This document shows positions 1-5,527 of a stretch of 5,527 bases of DNA, piece by piece. A program made the translations under genes and the position numbers. The stretch spans positions 1 to 5,527 of the forward strand of contig CAKUPI010000131.1 in the NCBI GenBank assembly GCA_934675045.1, given 5' to 3'. Source of the DNA: an uncultured Eubacteriales bacterium (GTDB lineage Bacteria; Bacillota; Clostridia; Oscillospirales; Butyricicoccaceae). The notes beneath the pieces were generated by a model. The model had not been told where the DNA came from, ran no database searches, and worked only from the letters and a program-made list of their open reading frames with translations. How positions within the stretch are numbered: the stretch's first letter is position 1; each line of letters starts with the position of its first letter.

Positions 1-390
1 ATCGATAAAGGTATACTGCTTTACAGCCGACAGAATACCAAGCGACACGCCCAGCAAGGAGCTGAAAATGATGGAAAATACAGCCAGCTTTAGGGTGTGG
101 GGAAAGCGAGCCCAGATTTCGTCGAACACGGGCTTGCGCGTGCGGTAGGACTCGCCGAAGTCGAGCTTGGTTACGATGTTTTTTATGTAGTCAAAAAACC
201 TCGTAAAGAAAGGCTGATCGTACCCGAGCTCGCGGTTGAGCTGGTCGACCGCCTCTTGTTTTGCCGTCTGCCCGAGAATCAGCCTGCCCGGGTCGCCGGG
301 CGTCAACGCCATAATCGTAAACACGATAAAGGTGACGCCGATGAGGACAGGAATGGTGAGCAGAAGCCGCTTAATTACGTACTTATACAT
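1..390 (-). CDS. Peptide/nickel-type ABC transporter permease, DppB/OppB family (N-terminal part)
   Basis: This frame encodes one of the two membrane permease subunits of a dipeptide/oligopeptide-type (or nickel-type) ABC importer, acting in the cytoplasmic membrane with a second permease, ATPases and a binding lipoprotein. Translating the minus strand from the ATG at 388-390 gives 130 uninterrupted codons up to the window edge. Family members are usually a little over 300 residues, so roughly the first 40% is present. Visible family marks are: the start MYKYVIKRLLLTIPVL leading into TM1 (about residues 8-29); LTPGDPGRLILG (29-40); a periplasmic stretch with KLDFGESYRTRKPV (75-88); then RFPHTLKLAVFSIIF and LLGVSLGILSAVK entering TM2 (about 98-121). 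The start is supported by GGGAGG at 400-405, 9 nt upstream. It is transcribed away from lon, and partner genes would lie beyond position 1. The substrate cannot be told from this fragment. Family call is firm. Confidence 0.93.
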   Translation of the reverse strand, partial: MYKYVIKRLLLTIPVLIGVTFIVFTIMALTPGDPGRLILGQTAKQEAVDQLNRELGYDQPFFTRFFDYIKNIVTKLDFGESYRTRKPVFDEIWARFPHTLKLAVFSIIFSSLLGVSLGILSAVKQYTFID

Positions 391-427
391 CCAGTTGAAC
401 CTCCCTTTTCAATTTTTGGATACTTGT

Positions 428-450
428 ACGTGTTGCAAGGCAACTTTCGT
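428..450 (-). promoter_or_regulatory. Stem-loop at the 5' end of the permease leader
   Basis: GTTGC (432-436) and GCAAC (440-444) form a perfect 5-bp inverted repeat around a 3-nt loop. After a small internal loop the stem continues with ACG (428-430) against CGT (448-450). It would be the first structure in the permease transcript if transcription begins near 451. It could protect the 5' end of the mRNA or be a protein-binding site in the DNA. It has no U-tract, so I do not read it as a terminator. Confidence 0.35.
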
Positions 451-457
451 TTCATAG

Positions 458-487
458 AGTATCACATAACAGGTGTAAAATCAACAA
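458..487 (-). promoter_or_regulatory. Candidate promoter for the ABC permease gene
   Basis: On the minus strand a -10-like GATACT (458-463) is preceded by TGT, giving an extended -10 arrangement. An 18-nt spacer separates it from a -35-like TTGTTG (482-487). The predicted start is near 451, leaving a leader of about 60 nt before the ATG at 390. The hexamers match the housekeeping consensus only partly (4 of 6 in the -10), so this is a plausible rather than strong promoter. It would make the permease, and probably the rest of its transporter operon, divergent from lon. Confidence 0.45.
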
Positions 488-490
488 GGG

Positions 491-514
491 ATTTTGCGCA
501 GAAGCGCCTGAAAT
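491..514. repeat. Imperfect inverted repeat in the divergent intergenic region
   Basis: GCGC (496-499) and GCGC (504-507) flank the 4-nt loop AGAA. Outer arms ATTT (491-494) and AAAT (511-514) extend the dyad after an uneven internal loop. It lies just upstream of the candidate permease -35 hexamer and between the two divergent promoters, where a shared regulator could bind. There is no T-run as a terminator would have. The arms are short and could arise by chance. Confidence 0.25.
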
Positions 515-565
515 AGCCAGTTTGACGAGTTTTGCAAATAGATTGTTAATTAAATATCAGATAAC

Positions 566-594
566 TTGCAATATTTGCGGTAATATTGTATAAT
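566..594 (+). promoter_or_regulatory. Housekeeping (sigma-A-type) promoter of the lon operon
   Basis: TTGCAA (566-571; TTGACA consensus) is followed by an exact 17-nt spacer and a perfect TATAAT (589-594). The predicted transcription start is around 600-602, so the leader before the lon ATG at 622 would be only about 20 nt. The surrounding DNA is AT-rich compared with the GC-rich genes. It is the only strong promoter visible ahead of lon, engB, lysA and the M50 gene, so it probably drives the whole run. A weaker alternative lies upstream: TTGACG (522-527), 17 nt, GTTAAT (545-550). Confidence 0.82.
569..588. promoter_or_regulatory. Perfect inverted repeat inside the lon promoter spacer (candidate operator)
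   Basis: CAATATT (569-575) and AATATTG (582-588) are exact reverse complements separated by TGCGGT. The 20-bp dyad fills the DNA between the -35 and -10 hexamers and overlaps the end of the -35, the classic place for a dimeric repressor to block RNA polymerase. It does not resemble the HrcA/CIRCE or CtsR heat-shock operators that I know. AATATT is itself palindromic, which raises the chance of such a repeat in AT-rich DNA. The repeat is certain; its operator role is inferred. Confidence 0.45.
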
Positions 595-597
595 AAC

Positions 598-620
598 GTA
601 ACCTATACATAGGAGGTTAC
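598..620. promoter_or_regulatory. Inverted repeat over the lon transcription start and ribosome binding site
   Basis: GTAACCT (598-604) and AGGTTAC (614-620) are perfect 7-nt complements with a 9-nt loop. The second arm includes the last AGG of the lon ribosome binding site AGGAGG (611-616). Nested inside is a second dyad, CCTAT (602-606) and ATAGG (609-613). If transcription starts near 601, the mRNA could still pair AACCU with AGGUU and partly hide the ribosome binding site. As DNA it would be an operator centred just past +1. Either role is inference. Confidence 0.4.
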
Positions 621-621
621 T

Positions 622-3075
622 ATGGCGACGATTCAAGCGAAAAGAAGCACAAAAGTGAATGAAACCAAGACTTATCATATACCGACTCTGGCCCTTCGCG
701 GCATCACCATTTTCCCCAATGTTCTGTTCCATTTCGACGTAGGACGGGTCAAGTCCATCAAGGCGCTGGAGCAGGCGATGGCGGGCGGCCAGCGCATTTT
801 TCTCGTTGCGCAAAAGGATGTCCGCGTTGAGGACCCCGGATATGAAGACCTGCACACCATTGGCACGGTGGCGCGTGTACGGCAGATTTTAAAGGTGTCG
901 GGCAACGGCTTTCGCGTTCTGGTCGAAGGGGAGAGCCGCGCGCGGCTGGACGAGCTGGTGTGTACCGATCCGTACCTCGCCGCGCACATTACGGAATACT
1001 CCGCCAGACGGACGACTCCGGTCACCAAGCGCGACCACGCCCTTTTGCGCAGCGTTCGGGAGCTTTTCATGCAGTACTCCGAACTGGCGCCCAAAATGAC
1101 GGGGGATATTCTGCTCAGCGTGATGGAAAACGATGATATGGCCTTTCTGTCCGACTATATCGCACAGAATATTCAGCTGCGCAGCGAGGACAAGCAGCAG
1201 CTGCTTGAGCTGTCCGACCCGCGCCGCCGGATGACGCTGCTCAGCCGCATCCTCATGCAGGAAATCGAGGTTTTGACCCTTGAGGCCGAGCTGCAGAACC
1301 GGGTGAAGGAGCAGATTGACAAAAACCAGCGCGACTATGTTCTGCGCGAACAGCTCAAGGCCATCAACGAGGAGCTGGGTGAAGGGGAGGACAGCCTGAG
1401 CGAGTCGCAGGCCTATCTCGACAAAATCGAGGCGGCCGGGCTTCCGCAGGAGGTCCGCGACAAGCTGGTCAAAGAGGCCGGGCGGCTGGGCAAAATGCAG
1501 TCGTCTTCGCCGGAAAGCGGCGTGATCCGCAGCTATCTGGACACCTGTCTGGAGCTGCCCTGGACCACCGTCACCAAGGAAAATCAGAGCATTCAGAAGG
1601 CGCAGGAAATCCTGGAGGCCGACCATTACGGTCTGGAAAAGGTCAAGGAGCGCATTCTTGAGTTTTTTGCCGTCAAGAGCATGACGGGGGAAATCAAAGG
1701 GCAGATTCTCTGTCTGGTCGGCCCGCCGGGCGTCGGAAAAACCTCGGTGGCGCGTTCGATTGCACGCTGCATGGGGCGCAAATACGCGCGGCTGTCTTTG
1801 GGCGGCGTGCGTGACGAGGCCGACATCCGCGGCCATCGCAAGACCTACATCGGCGCCATGCCGGGGCGCATCATCAACGCCCTTTTGCAGGCGGGCAGCC
1901 GCAACTGCCTGATTTTGATCGATGAAATCGACAAGCTGGGCAGTGATTATAAGGGCGACCCCAGCTCGGCGCTGCTCGAGGTTTTCGACACCGAGCAGAA
2001 CACCGCCTTCCGCGACCACTTCATCGAGCTGCCGTTTGACCTGTCGGATGTTCTGTTCGTCACCACGGCCAATACCCTTGACACCATTCCGGCGCCGCTG
2101 CTTGACCGTATGGAGGTCATTGAGCTGAGCTCGTACACCGACGAGGAAAAGCTGCAAATCGCAAAAAAGCACCTGATGCCCAAGCAGCTGAAAAAGCACG
2201 GGCTCAAGGCCTCGCAGCTGCGGCTGAGCGACGCGTTGTACCGGCGTGTGATCTCCGAGTATACACGCGAGTCGGGCGTCCGCACGCTGGAGCGCGAGCT
2301 GGCCAAGCTGTGCCGAAAGGCCGATCGAAAGATTGTGGAAACCGGCTGCAAGCAGGTGCGCGTGACCGAGGACAATCTCGGCGCCTTCCTCGGGGTTCCC
2401 AAGTTCAAAAACGAAAAGATGACGGCCAAGCCGGAGTGCGGGCTGGTCAACGGGCTGGCCTGGACCCGGGTCGGCGGCGAGCTTTTGGAGGTCGAGGCCG
2501 TAGCCATTCCGGGCACCGGAAAAATCGAGCTGACCGGCAACCTCGGGGATGTGATGCGGGAATCGGCGCGCGCTGCGCTGACCTATATCCGCAGCCGCGC
2601 AAGCGAGCTCGGCATCGCCGAAGATTTTTACCAGAAAAAAGACATTCATATTCACTTCCCCGAAGGGGCCGTGCCCAAGGATGGGCCTTCCGCCGGAATC
2701 GCCATGGCCACCGCAGTCATTTCGGCGCTGACCGGCCGGCCGGTTTCACGCTTTTTCGCCATGACCGGCGAAATCACGCTGCGCGGCCGCGTTCTGCCCA
2801 TCGGCGGCCTGAAGGAGAAAACCATGGCCGCCTTCCGTGCCGGCGTAAAAACCGTTCTGGTTCCCGAGGACAACCGCCCGGACCTGTCTGAAATCGATCC
2901 GACCGTTTTCCAGAATCTCAACTTTATCTGCGTTTCCCACATGGATCAGGTCGTCGACGTCATCTTTGGCTCGGAGCTGAAGCCGCAATGCGGCGACAGT
3001 CCGGCGGACGGGCAGGCGGCGCCGGTCTCCATTCTGCCGCAGGGACATCCGGTCCCGGCGCATACGTACAGGTAA
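622..3075 (+). CDS. lon: ATP-dependent protease Lon (LonA type)
   Basis: Lon is a cytoplasmic hexameric AAA+ protease that unfolds and degrades misfolded and short-lived regulatory proteins. The 817 residues show the full LonA order. The N-terminal substrate-binding domain starts at [14 protein letters not shown] (20-33), and a coiled-coil-rich stretch covers about 215-290. The AAA+ module has Walker A GPPGVGKT (367-374), Walker B LILIDEID (430-437), the sensor-1 region TTANT (481-485), the probable arginine finger R496, and sensor-2 SGVRTLER (551-558). The C-terminal protease domain has the Ser-Lys dyad: S690 in [11 protein letters not shown] and K733 in GGLKEK, 43 residues apart as in E. 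coli Lon (S679/K722). AGGAGG (611-616), 5 nt before the ATG, fixes the start. It is longer than E. coli (784) or B. subtilis (774) Lon, with a short N-terminal extension and a Pro/Gly/Ala-rich tail (about 788-817). It is first in the operon; engB begins 6 nt after its TAA. Confidence 0.98.
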   Translation: MATIQAKRSTKVNETKTYHIPTLALRGITIFPNVLFHFDVGRVKSIKALEQAMAGGQRIFLVAQKDVRVEDPGYEDLHTIGTVARVRQILKVSGNGFRVLVEGESRARLDELVCTDPYLAAHITEYSARRTTPVTKRDHALLRSVRELFMQYSELAPKMTGDILLSVMENDDMAFLSDYIAQNIQLRSEDKQQLLELSDPRRRMTLLSRILMQEIEVLTLEAELQNRVKEQIDKNQRDYVLREQLKAINEELGEGEDSLSESQAYLDKIEAAGLPQEVRDKLVKEAGRLGKMQSSSPESGVIRSYLDTCLELPWTTVTKENQSIQKAQEILEADHYGLEKVKERILEFFAVKSMTGEIKGQILCLVGPPGVGKTSVARSIARCMGRKYARLSLGGVRDEADIRGHRKTYIGAMPGRIINALLQAGSRNCLILIDEIDKLGSDYKGDPSSALLEVFDTEQNTAFRDHFIELPFDLSDVLFVTTANTLDTIPAPLLDRMEVIELSSYTDEEKLQIAKKHLMPKQLKKHGLKASQLRLSDALYRRVISEYTRESGVRTLERELAKLCRKADRKIVETGCKQVRVTEDNLGAFLGVPKFKNEKMTAKPECGLVNGLAWTRVGGELLEVEAVAIPGTGKIELTGNLGDVMRESARAALTYIRSRASELGIAEDFYQKKDIHIHFPEGAVPKDGPSAGIAMATAVISALTGRPVSRFFAMTGEITLRGRVLPIGGLKEKTMAAFRAGVKTVLVPEDNRPDLSEIDPTVFQNLNFICVSHMDQVVDVIFGSELKPQCGDSPADGQAAPVSILPQGHPVPAHTYR

Positions 3076-3081
3076 GCGCCT

Positions 3082-3672
3082 ATGATACTGCGCAACGCAG
3101 AGTTTGTCCGCTCGGCGACCGACGCTTCAGGCTTTCCCAAAGACGGCCGTCCGCGTATTGTGTTTGCCGGCCGCTCCAACGTGGGAAAATCCTCGACCAT
3201 CAACTCCCTTGTGGGAAAGAAGGGATTTGCCCGCGTCAGCGCGTCGCCGGGGAAAACGGTTTTTGTCAATTTGTTTTTGGCGGAAAACAAGCTGTGGCTT
3301 GTCGATCTGCCGGGCTATGGCTATTCCAAGACCTCTATCCGGGAAAAGGAACGCTACTCGGCTCTTATCGACGAGTATCTGCATGCCGATATGCAGAACA
3401 TCCATCGCTTTATCCTCATTGTCGACATCCGGCACGACCCGACGGCAGACGACAAGCTGATGGCGGAGTGGGCGCTGTCTTACCGGCTGCCGCTGGCCGT
3501 TATCGCCAACAAAGCCGACAAGCTGAAGCCGTCGCAGACGGCGGCCCATCTCTCCGCCGTGCGCGCCGGACTGGCGCTGCCCGAGTCGGTTCCGGTCATC
3601 ATGTTCTCCGCAGAAAAGCACACAGGAAGAGACGATGTGATCCAAGAGATCTTTACCGGCTTGGGGGAGTAG
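3082..3672 (+). CDS. engB: Ribosome biogenesis GTP-binding protein EngB/YsxC (YihA)
   Basis: EngB (YsxC in Bacillus, YihA in E. coli) is a small cytoplasmic GTPase, essential in several bacteria, needed for late assembly of the 50S ribosomal subunit. The 196 residues match the usual family length. The GTPase motifs are in order: G1 P-loop GRSNVGKSS (30-38); the G2 region SPGKTVFVN with T59; G3 DLPGYGYSK (75-83), very typical of EngB; family motif DIRHDPTADD (115-124); G4 NKADK (143-147); and G5 SAEKHTG (176-182). G4 begins with Asn as in most TRAFAC GTPases, whereas the EngB proteins I recall often have TKADK; this should not affect guanine recognition. The gene starts 6 nt after the lon stop. 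The only ribosome-binding sequence is a short AGG (3070-3072) inside the end of lon, so translation is probably coupled to lon. The lon-engB pair is also seen in Bacillus. Confidence 0.97.
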   Translation: MILRNAEFVRSATDASGFPKDGRPRIVFAGRSNVGKSSTINSLVGKKGFARVSASPGKTVFVNLFLAENKLWLVDLPGYGYSKTSIREKERYSALIDEYLHADMQNIHRFILIVDIRHDPTADDKLMAEWALSYRLPLAVIANKADKLKPSQTAAHLSAVRAGLALPESVPVIMFSAEKHTGRDDVIQEIFTGLGE

Positions 3673-3679
3673 GCAGCGT

Positions 3680-4990
3680 ATGAAAGAGCAACTGTTCAGC
3701 GAGTTTTTTTCCCTCAATCCGCAGGGGCGGCTGTGCTTTGACGGCCTCGATCTCGAGGAGGCGGCCCACACCTTCGGAACGCCCGCCTACCTCATCAGCG
3801 AGTCGGCCGTCCGCCGGCAGTGCAGGGCTTATACGCAAGCCATGCACCGCGAGTTCGGAGAGCGCTTTCAGGTTGCGTATGCCAGCAAAGCCCTGTGCTC
3901 CAGCTTTATCTACCCCATTTTGCAAAGCGAGGGCATGAATGCCGACGTGGTGTCGGGCGGGGAGCTTTACACCGCGCTGCACGCCGGCTTTCCGGCCTCG
4001 CACCTGCATTTCCACGGAAATAACAAAAGCGACGCCGAGCTGATACAGGCCGTTGACTGCGGCATCGGCTCGGTTGTCATCGACTGCTTTGACGAGATTG
4101 AACGGTTAGAGGGCATCTGCGCCGAGCGCAGCAGGCGCGTCAGGGTGCTGCTGCGCGTCAAGCCGGGCGTCAACGCCCATACCCACGAGTTCATCAGCAC
4201 CGGCCACAACGACTGCAAGTTCGGCTTTGGCATCGAGGACGGTCAGGTCTACGCGGCGGCAAGGCTTTTGCAGGGCTGCAATCACCTGGATTTCTGCGGG
4301 CTTCACTGCCACATCGGCTCGCAAATTTTTCTGAAAGAGCCTTTCGGCATCGCCGCCGATGTCATGGTCAGGCTGTTTGCCGGGCTGCGGCGCGATTTTG
4401 CCTTTGATTTGCGCGAGCTCATCTTGGGCGGCGGCTTTGGCGTCAAGTATCTGTCGAGCGACAAGCCGGTTCCCGTTTCCGAGATGATCGGCTTTTTGGG
4501 GCAGGCGGTGCGCCAGAGCTGTGCCCGATACGGCATCGGGGTGCCGACCGTCGTTGTGGAGCCGGGGCGCTCGATTCTCTGCACCGCCGGCGTCACGCTG
4601 TATACGGTCGGAGCGGTCAAGGCCGTGCCGGGCGCCAGAACCTACGTCGCCGTCGACGGCGGTATGCCGGACAACCCCCGCTTTGCGCTGTATCAGGCGC
4701 AGTACGACGCCTGCATTGTCGGCAAGGCTGCGCAGGAAAAGACCGAGACCGTGACCATCGCCGGAAAATGCTGCGAAAGCGGCGATATGATCAGCCGTGA
4801 CATCCGGCTTCAGCGCGCACAGCGCGGCGATATCCTGTGCGTTTTCTCGACAGGCGCGTATACCTACTCCATGGCCTCCAACTACAATCGCCTGCCCAGA
4901 CCCCCTGTGGTGCTGATCCAAAACGGGAAGGGCAGGGTCGTCGTGCGCCGTGAGAGCTTTGAAGACCTGATCCGCAACGATGTAATCTGA
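3680..4990 (+). CDS. lysA: Diaminopimelate decarboxylase
   Basis: LysA is a cytoplasmic, PLP-dependent, usually dimeric enzyme that decarboxylates meso-diaminopimelate to L-lysine and CO2, the last step of lysine synthesis. It is 436 residues, normal for the family. The fold-III barrel carries the Schiff-base lysine K70 in VAYASKA, HCHIGSQ (209-215; H211), the phosphate-binding glycines LGGGFGVKY (249-257) and EPGRS (294-298). The C-terminal domain has CESGD (365-369), with the catalytic Cys365 and Glu366 completed across the dimer, and GAYTYSMASNYN (392-403). DGGMPDNPRFALY (326-338) and CESGD favour diaminopimelate over ornithine or arginine as substrate. The ATG follows the engB TAG by 7 nt, with GGAG (3666-3669) and AGG (3671-3673) as ribosome-binding candidates within and just after the engB end. 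There is no lysine riboswitch or promoter in front, so it depends on upstream transcription. The TGA stop is in frame with the next gene. Confidence 0.97.
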   Translation: MKEQLFSEFFSLNPQGRLCFDGLDLEEAAHTFGTPAYLISESAVRRQCRAYTQAMHREFGERFQVAYASKALCSSFIYPILQSEGMNADVVSGGELYTALHAGFPASHLHFHGNNKSDAELIQAVDCGIGSVVIDCFDEIERLEGICAERSRRVRVLLRVKPGVNAHTHEFISTGHNDCKFGFGIEDGQVYAAARLLQGCNHLDFCGLHCHIGSQIFLKEPFGIAADVMVRLFAGLRRDFAFDLRELILGGGFGVKYLSSDKPVPVSEMIGFLGQAVRQSCARYGIGVPTVVVEPGRSILCTAGVTLYTVGAVKAVPGARTYVAVDGGMPDNPRFALYQAQYDACIVGKAAQEKTETVTIAGKCCESGDMISRDIRLQRAQRGDILCVFSTGAYTYSMASNYNRLPRPPVVLIQNGKGRVVVRRESFEDLIRNDVI

Positions 4991-4998
4991 CGTCAATC

Positions 4999-5012
4999 GC
5001 GGCGCAAGCCGT
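4999..5012 (+). other. Small GCAA-tetraloop hairpin between lysA and the M50 gene
   Basis: CGGC (5000-5003) and GCCG (5008-5011) pair around GCAA, a GNRA-type loop, with a further G-U pair (4999/5012). In the RNA this would be a compact, fairly stable hairpin ending 5 nt before the ribosome binding site of the M50 gene. No U-run follows, so it is not a terminator. It may separate lysA translation from the next start or mark a processing point. It is short and may be incidental. Confidence 0.3.
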
Positions 5013-5017
5013 CCGAA

Positions 5018-5024
5018 AGGGAGG
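5018..5024 (+). promoter_or_regulatory. Ribosome binding site that points to an ATT start
   Basis: AGGGAGG lies in the 42-nt gap after lysA, within the purine-rich stretch 5016-5026. There is no ATG, GTG or TTG at usable spacing after it. In the open frame of the M50 protease, exactly 8 nt downstream, is ATT (5033-5035). The next non-ATG candidates are CTG at 5051, 26 nt away, and TTG at 5087, which would remove the first membrane segment. The site therefore decides in favour of ATT. Confidence 0.7.
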
Positions 5025-5032
5025 AACCCGCC

Positions 5033-5527
5033 ATTTTATTTACCACATCGCTGAGAGACCTTTTCATCATTATTCCGGCTGCGCTTTTGGCCATCACCTT
5101 TCATGAAATGGCGCACGGCTGGGCCGCTTACGCATTGGGAGACCCCACAGCCCGCGACGCGGGGCGGCTGACACTCAACCCGCTCGATCACCTCGATCCC
5201 ATCGGCTTTCTGTGTATTTTGGTGGCCGGCGTCGGCTGGGCCAAGCCGGTGCCCATCAACCCCCTGTATTTTAAGCACCGAAAGCGCGGCATTGCGCTGA
5301 CGGCTCTGGCCGGCCCTGTCGCCAACATCCTGCTCTGCTTTGTCTGCTTTTTCATCGCCTATGGCATTCTGTTTTTCAGCACCAACAGGATTCTGGCCGC
5401 TGTGGCGCAGTTTTTGATCGTCACGGCCTCCATCAGCGCCGGACTGGCCGTATTCAACCTCATTCCCGTACCGCCGCTGGACGGCTCCAAGATTCTGTAC
5501 CCGCTGCTGCCCAACAACCTGCTGGCC
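5033..5527 (+). CDS. Site-2 protease family (M50) membrane metalloprotease, N-terminal part, probable ATT start
   Basis: This frame encodes an integral-membrane zinc metalloprotease of the M50/site-2 family (SpoIVFB-like short type without a PDZ domain in the visible part), which cuts substrates within or near the membrane. From the ATT at 5033 there are 165 codons, open to the window end. A hydrophobic segment (about 10-27) ends in the zinc motif HEMAH (24-28; His24, Glu25, His28). Then come AYALGDPTARDAGRLTLNP (32-50) and the family signature GWAKPVPINP (68-77). LAGPVANILL (92-101) opens a second hydrophobic segment, and a third runs about 121-141. NLIPVPPLDG (142-151) supplies the third zinc ligand, Asp150. 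The frame shares its phase with lysA, whose TGA (4988-4990) is the only stop between them. The native substrate is unknown. The family is firm, the start less so, and the C-terminus is missing. Confidence 0.92.
   Translation, partial: MLFTTSLRDLFIIIPAALLAITFHEMAHGWAAYALGDPTARDAGRLTLNPLDHLDPIGFLCILVAGVGWAKPVPINPLYFKHRKRGIALTALAGPVANILLCFVCFFIAYGILFFSTNRILAAVAQFLIVTASISAGLAVFNLIPVPPLDGSKILYPLLPNNLLA

Noticed and set aside
491..514. Rho-independent terminator in the intergenic region
   Set aside because: The stem is short and broken and no T-run follows on either strand. Both flanking genes point away from it, so no transcript would be expected to end there.
97..516. 139-codon plus-strand open frame near the window start
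   Set aside because: It overlaps the permease gene in antisense and runs into AT-rich intergenic DNA. The minus-strand reading gives clear DppB/OppB motifs, while this one gives none.
391..621. CIRCE (HrcA) or CtsR heat-shock operator, or a riboswitch, upstream of lon
   Set aside because: I looked for TTAGCACTC-N9-GAGTGCTAA and tandem GGTCAAA-type boxes and found neither. The lon leader is only about 20 nt, and the permease leader about 60 nt, too short for a known riboswitch class.
889..2655. 588-codon open frame on the minus strand, opposite lon
   Set aside because: It lies wholly inside lon, which has all its catalytic motifs. Its translation is low-complexity (Leu/Gln/Ala/Arg-rich), shows no family motif and has no promoter or ribosome binding site. 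Long antisense frames are expected opposite GC-rich genes.
2310..2891. 193-codon plus-strand frame inside lon
   Set aside because: An out-of-phase reading of the Lon protease domain: Arg/Gly-rich, no motif, no start signal.
2988..3683. 231-codon plus-strand frame across the lon-engB junction
   Set aside because: A shadow frame of engB. The real frame has all five GTPase motifs, while this translation is Arg/Gly/Ala-rich with no recognisable domain.
4106..4996. 296-codon minus-strand frame opposite lysA
   Set aside because: Entirely antisense to a gene with complete PLP-decarboxylase motifs; the translation shows no family features.
5036..5278. 80-codon minus-strand frame near the window end
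   Set aside because: The plus strand here encodes HEMAH and GWAKPVPINP of an M50 protease, so the antisense frame is a shadow.
1..5527. CRISPR array, insertion sequence, tRNA/rRNA, phage or defence genes
   Set aside because: No regularly spaced repeats, transposase motifs, terminal inverted repeats or RNA-gene signatures were seen. Genes fill nearly all of the window outside 391-621.

Overview
The window looks like ordinary chromosomal DNA from a GC-rich member of the Clostridia, possibly in or near the Oscillospiraceae/Ruminococcaceae. That placement is inferred from four things. The genes have strong AGGAGG-type ribosome binding sites and GC-rich third codon positions. The non-coding DNA is markedly AT-rich, with a textbook housekeeping (sigma-A-type) promoter. 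lon is followed directly by the GTPase gene engB/ysxC, as in Bacillus. lysA and an M50 protease follow in the same run. No 16S rRNA or other phylogenetic marker is present, so the assignment is soft.

Layout. Positions 1-390, minus strand: the N-terminal 130 codons of a DppB/OppB-type ABC transporter permease, cut by the window edge. Positions 391-621: an AT-rich divergent control region with a candidate promoter for each direction and several short inverted repeats, two of them placed where regulators often bind. Positions 622-5527, plus strand: a tightly packed apparent operon of lon (ATP-dependent protease), engB/ysxC (ribosome-assembly GTPase), lysA (diaminopimelate decarboxylase) and a site-2-type membrane metalloprotease cut by the window end. 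The gaps are 6, 7 and 42 nt, and I see no terminator or internal promoter between the genes.

The plus-strand genes join protein quality control (Lon), 50S ribosomal subunit assembly (EngB), the last step of lysine synthesis (LysA) and intramembrane proteolysis (M50). They look like co-transcribed housekeeping genes, not one dedicated pathway. The three complete genes end in TAA, TAG and TGA respectively, so all three standard stop codons act as stops here.

I do not see a novel defence, mobile or biosynthetic system. The most notable points are: (1) the M50 protease reading frame has no ATG, GTG or TTG in a sensible place, but an ATT codon sits 8 nt after a strong ribosome binding site and gives a family-like N-terminus, which suggests a rare AUU start; (2) a perfect inverted repeat fills the spacer of the lon promoter; (3) a second inverted repeat overlaps the lon transcription start and ribosome binding site; (4) Lon carries a C-terminal tail of about 30 residues past its protease domain.
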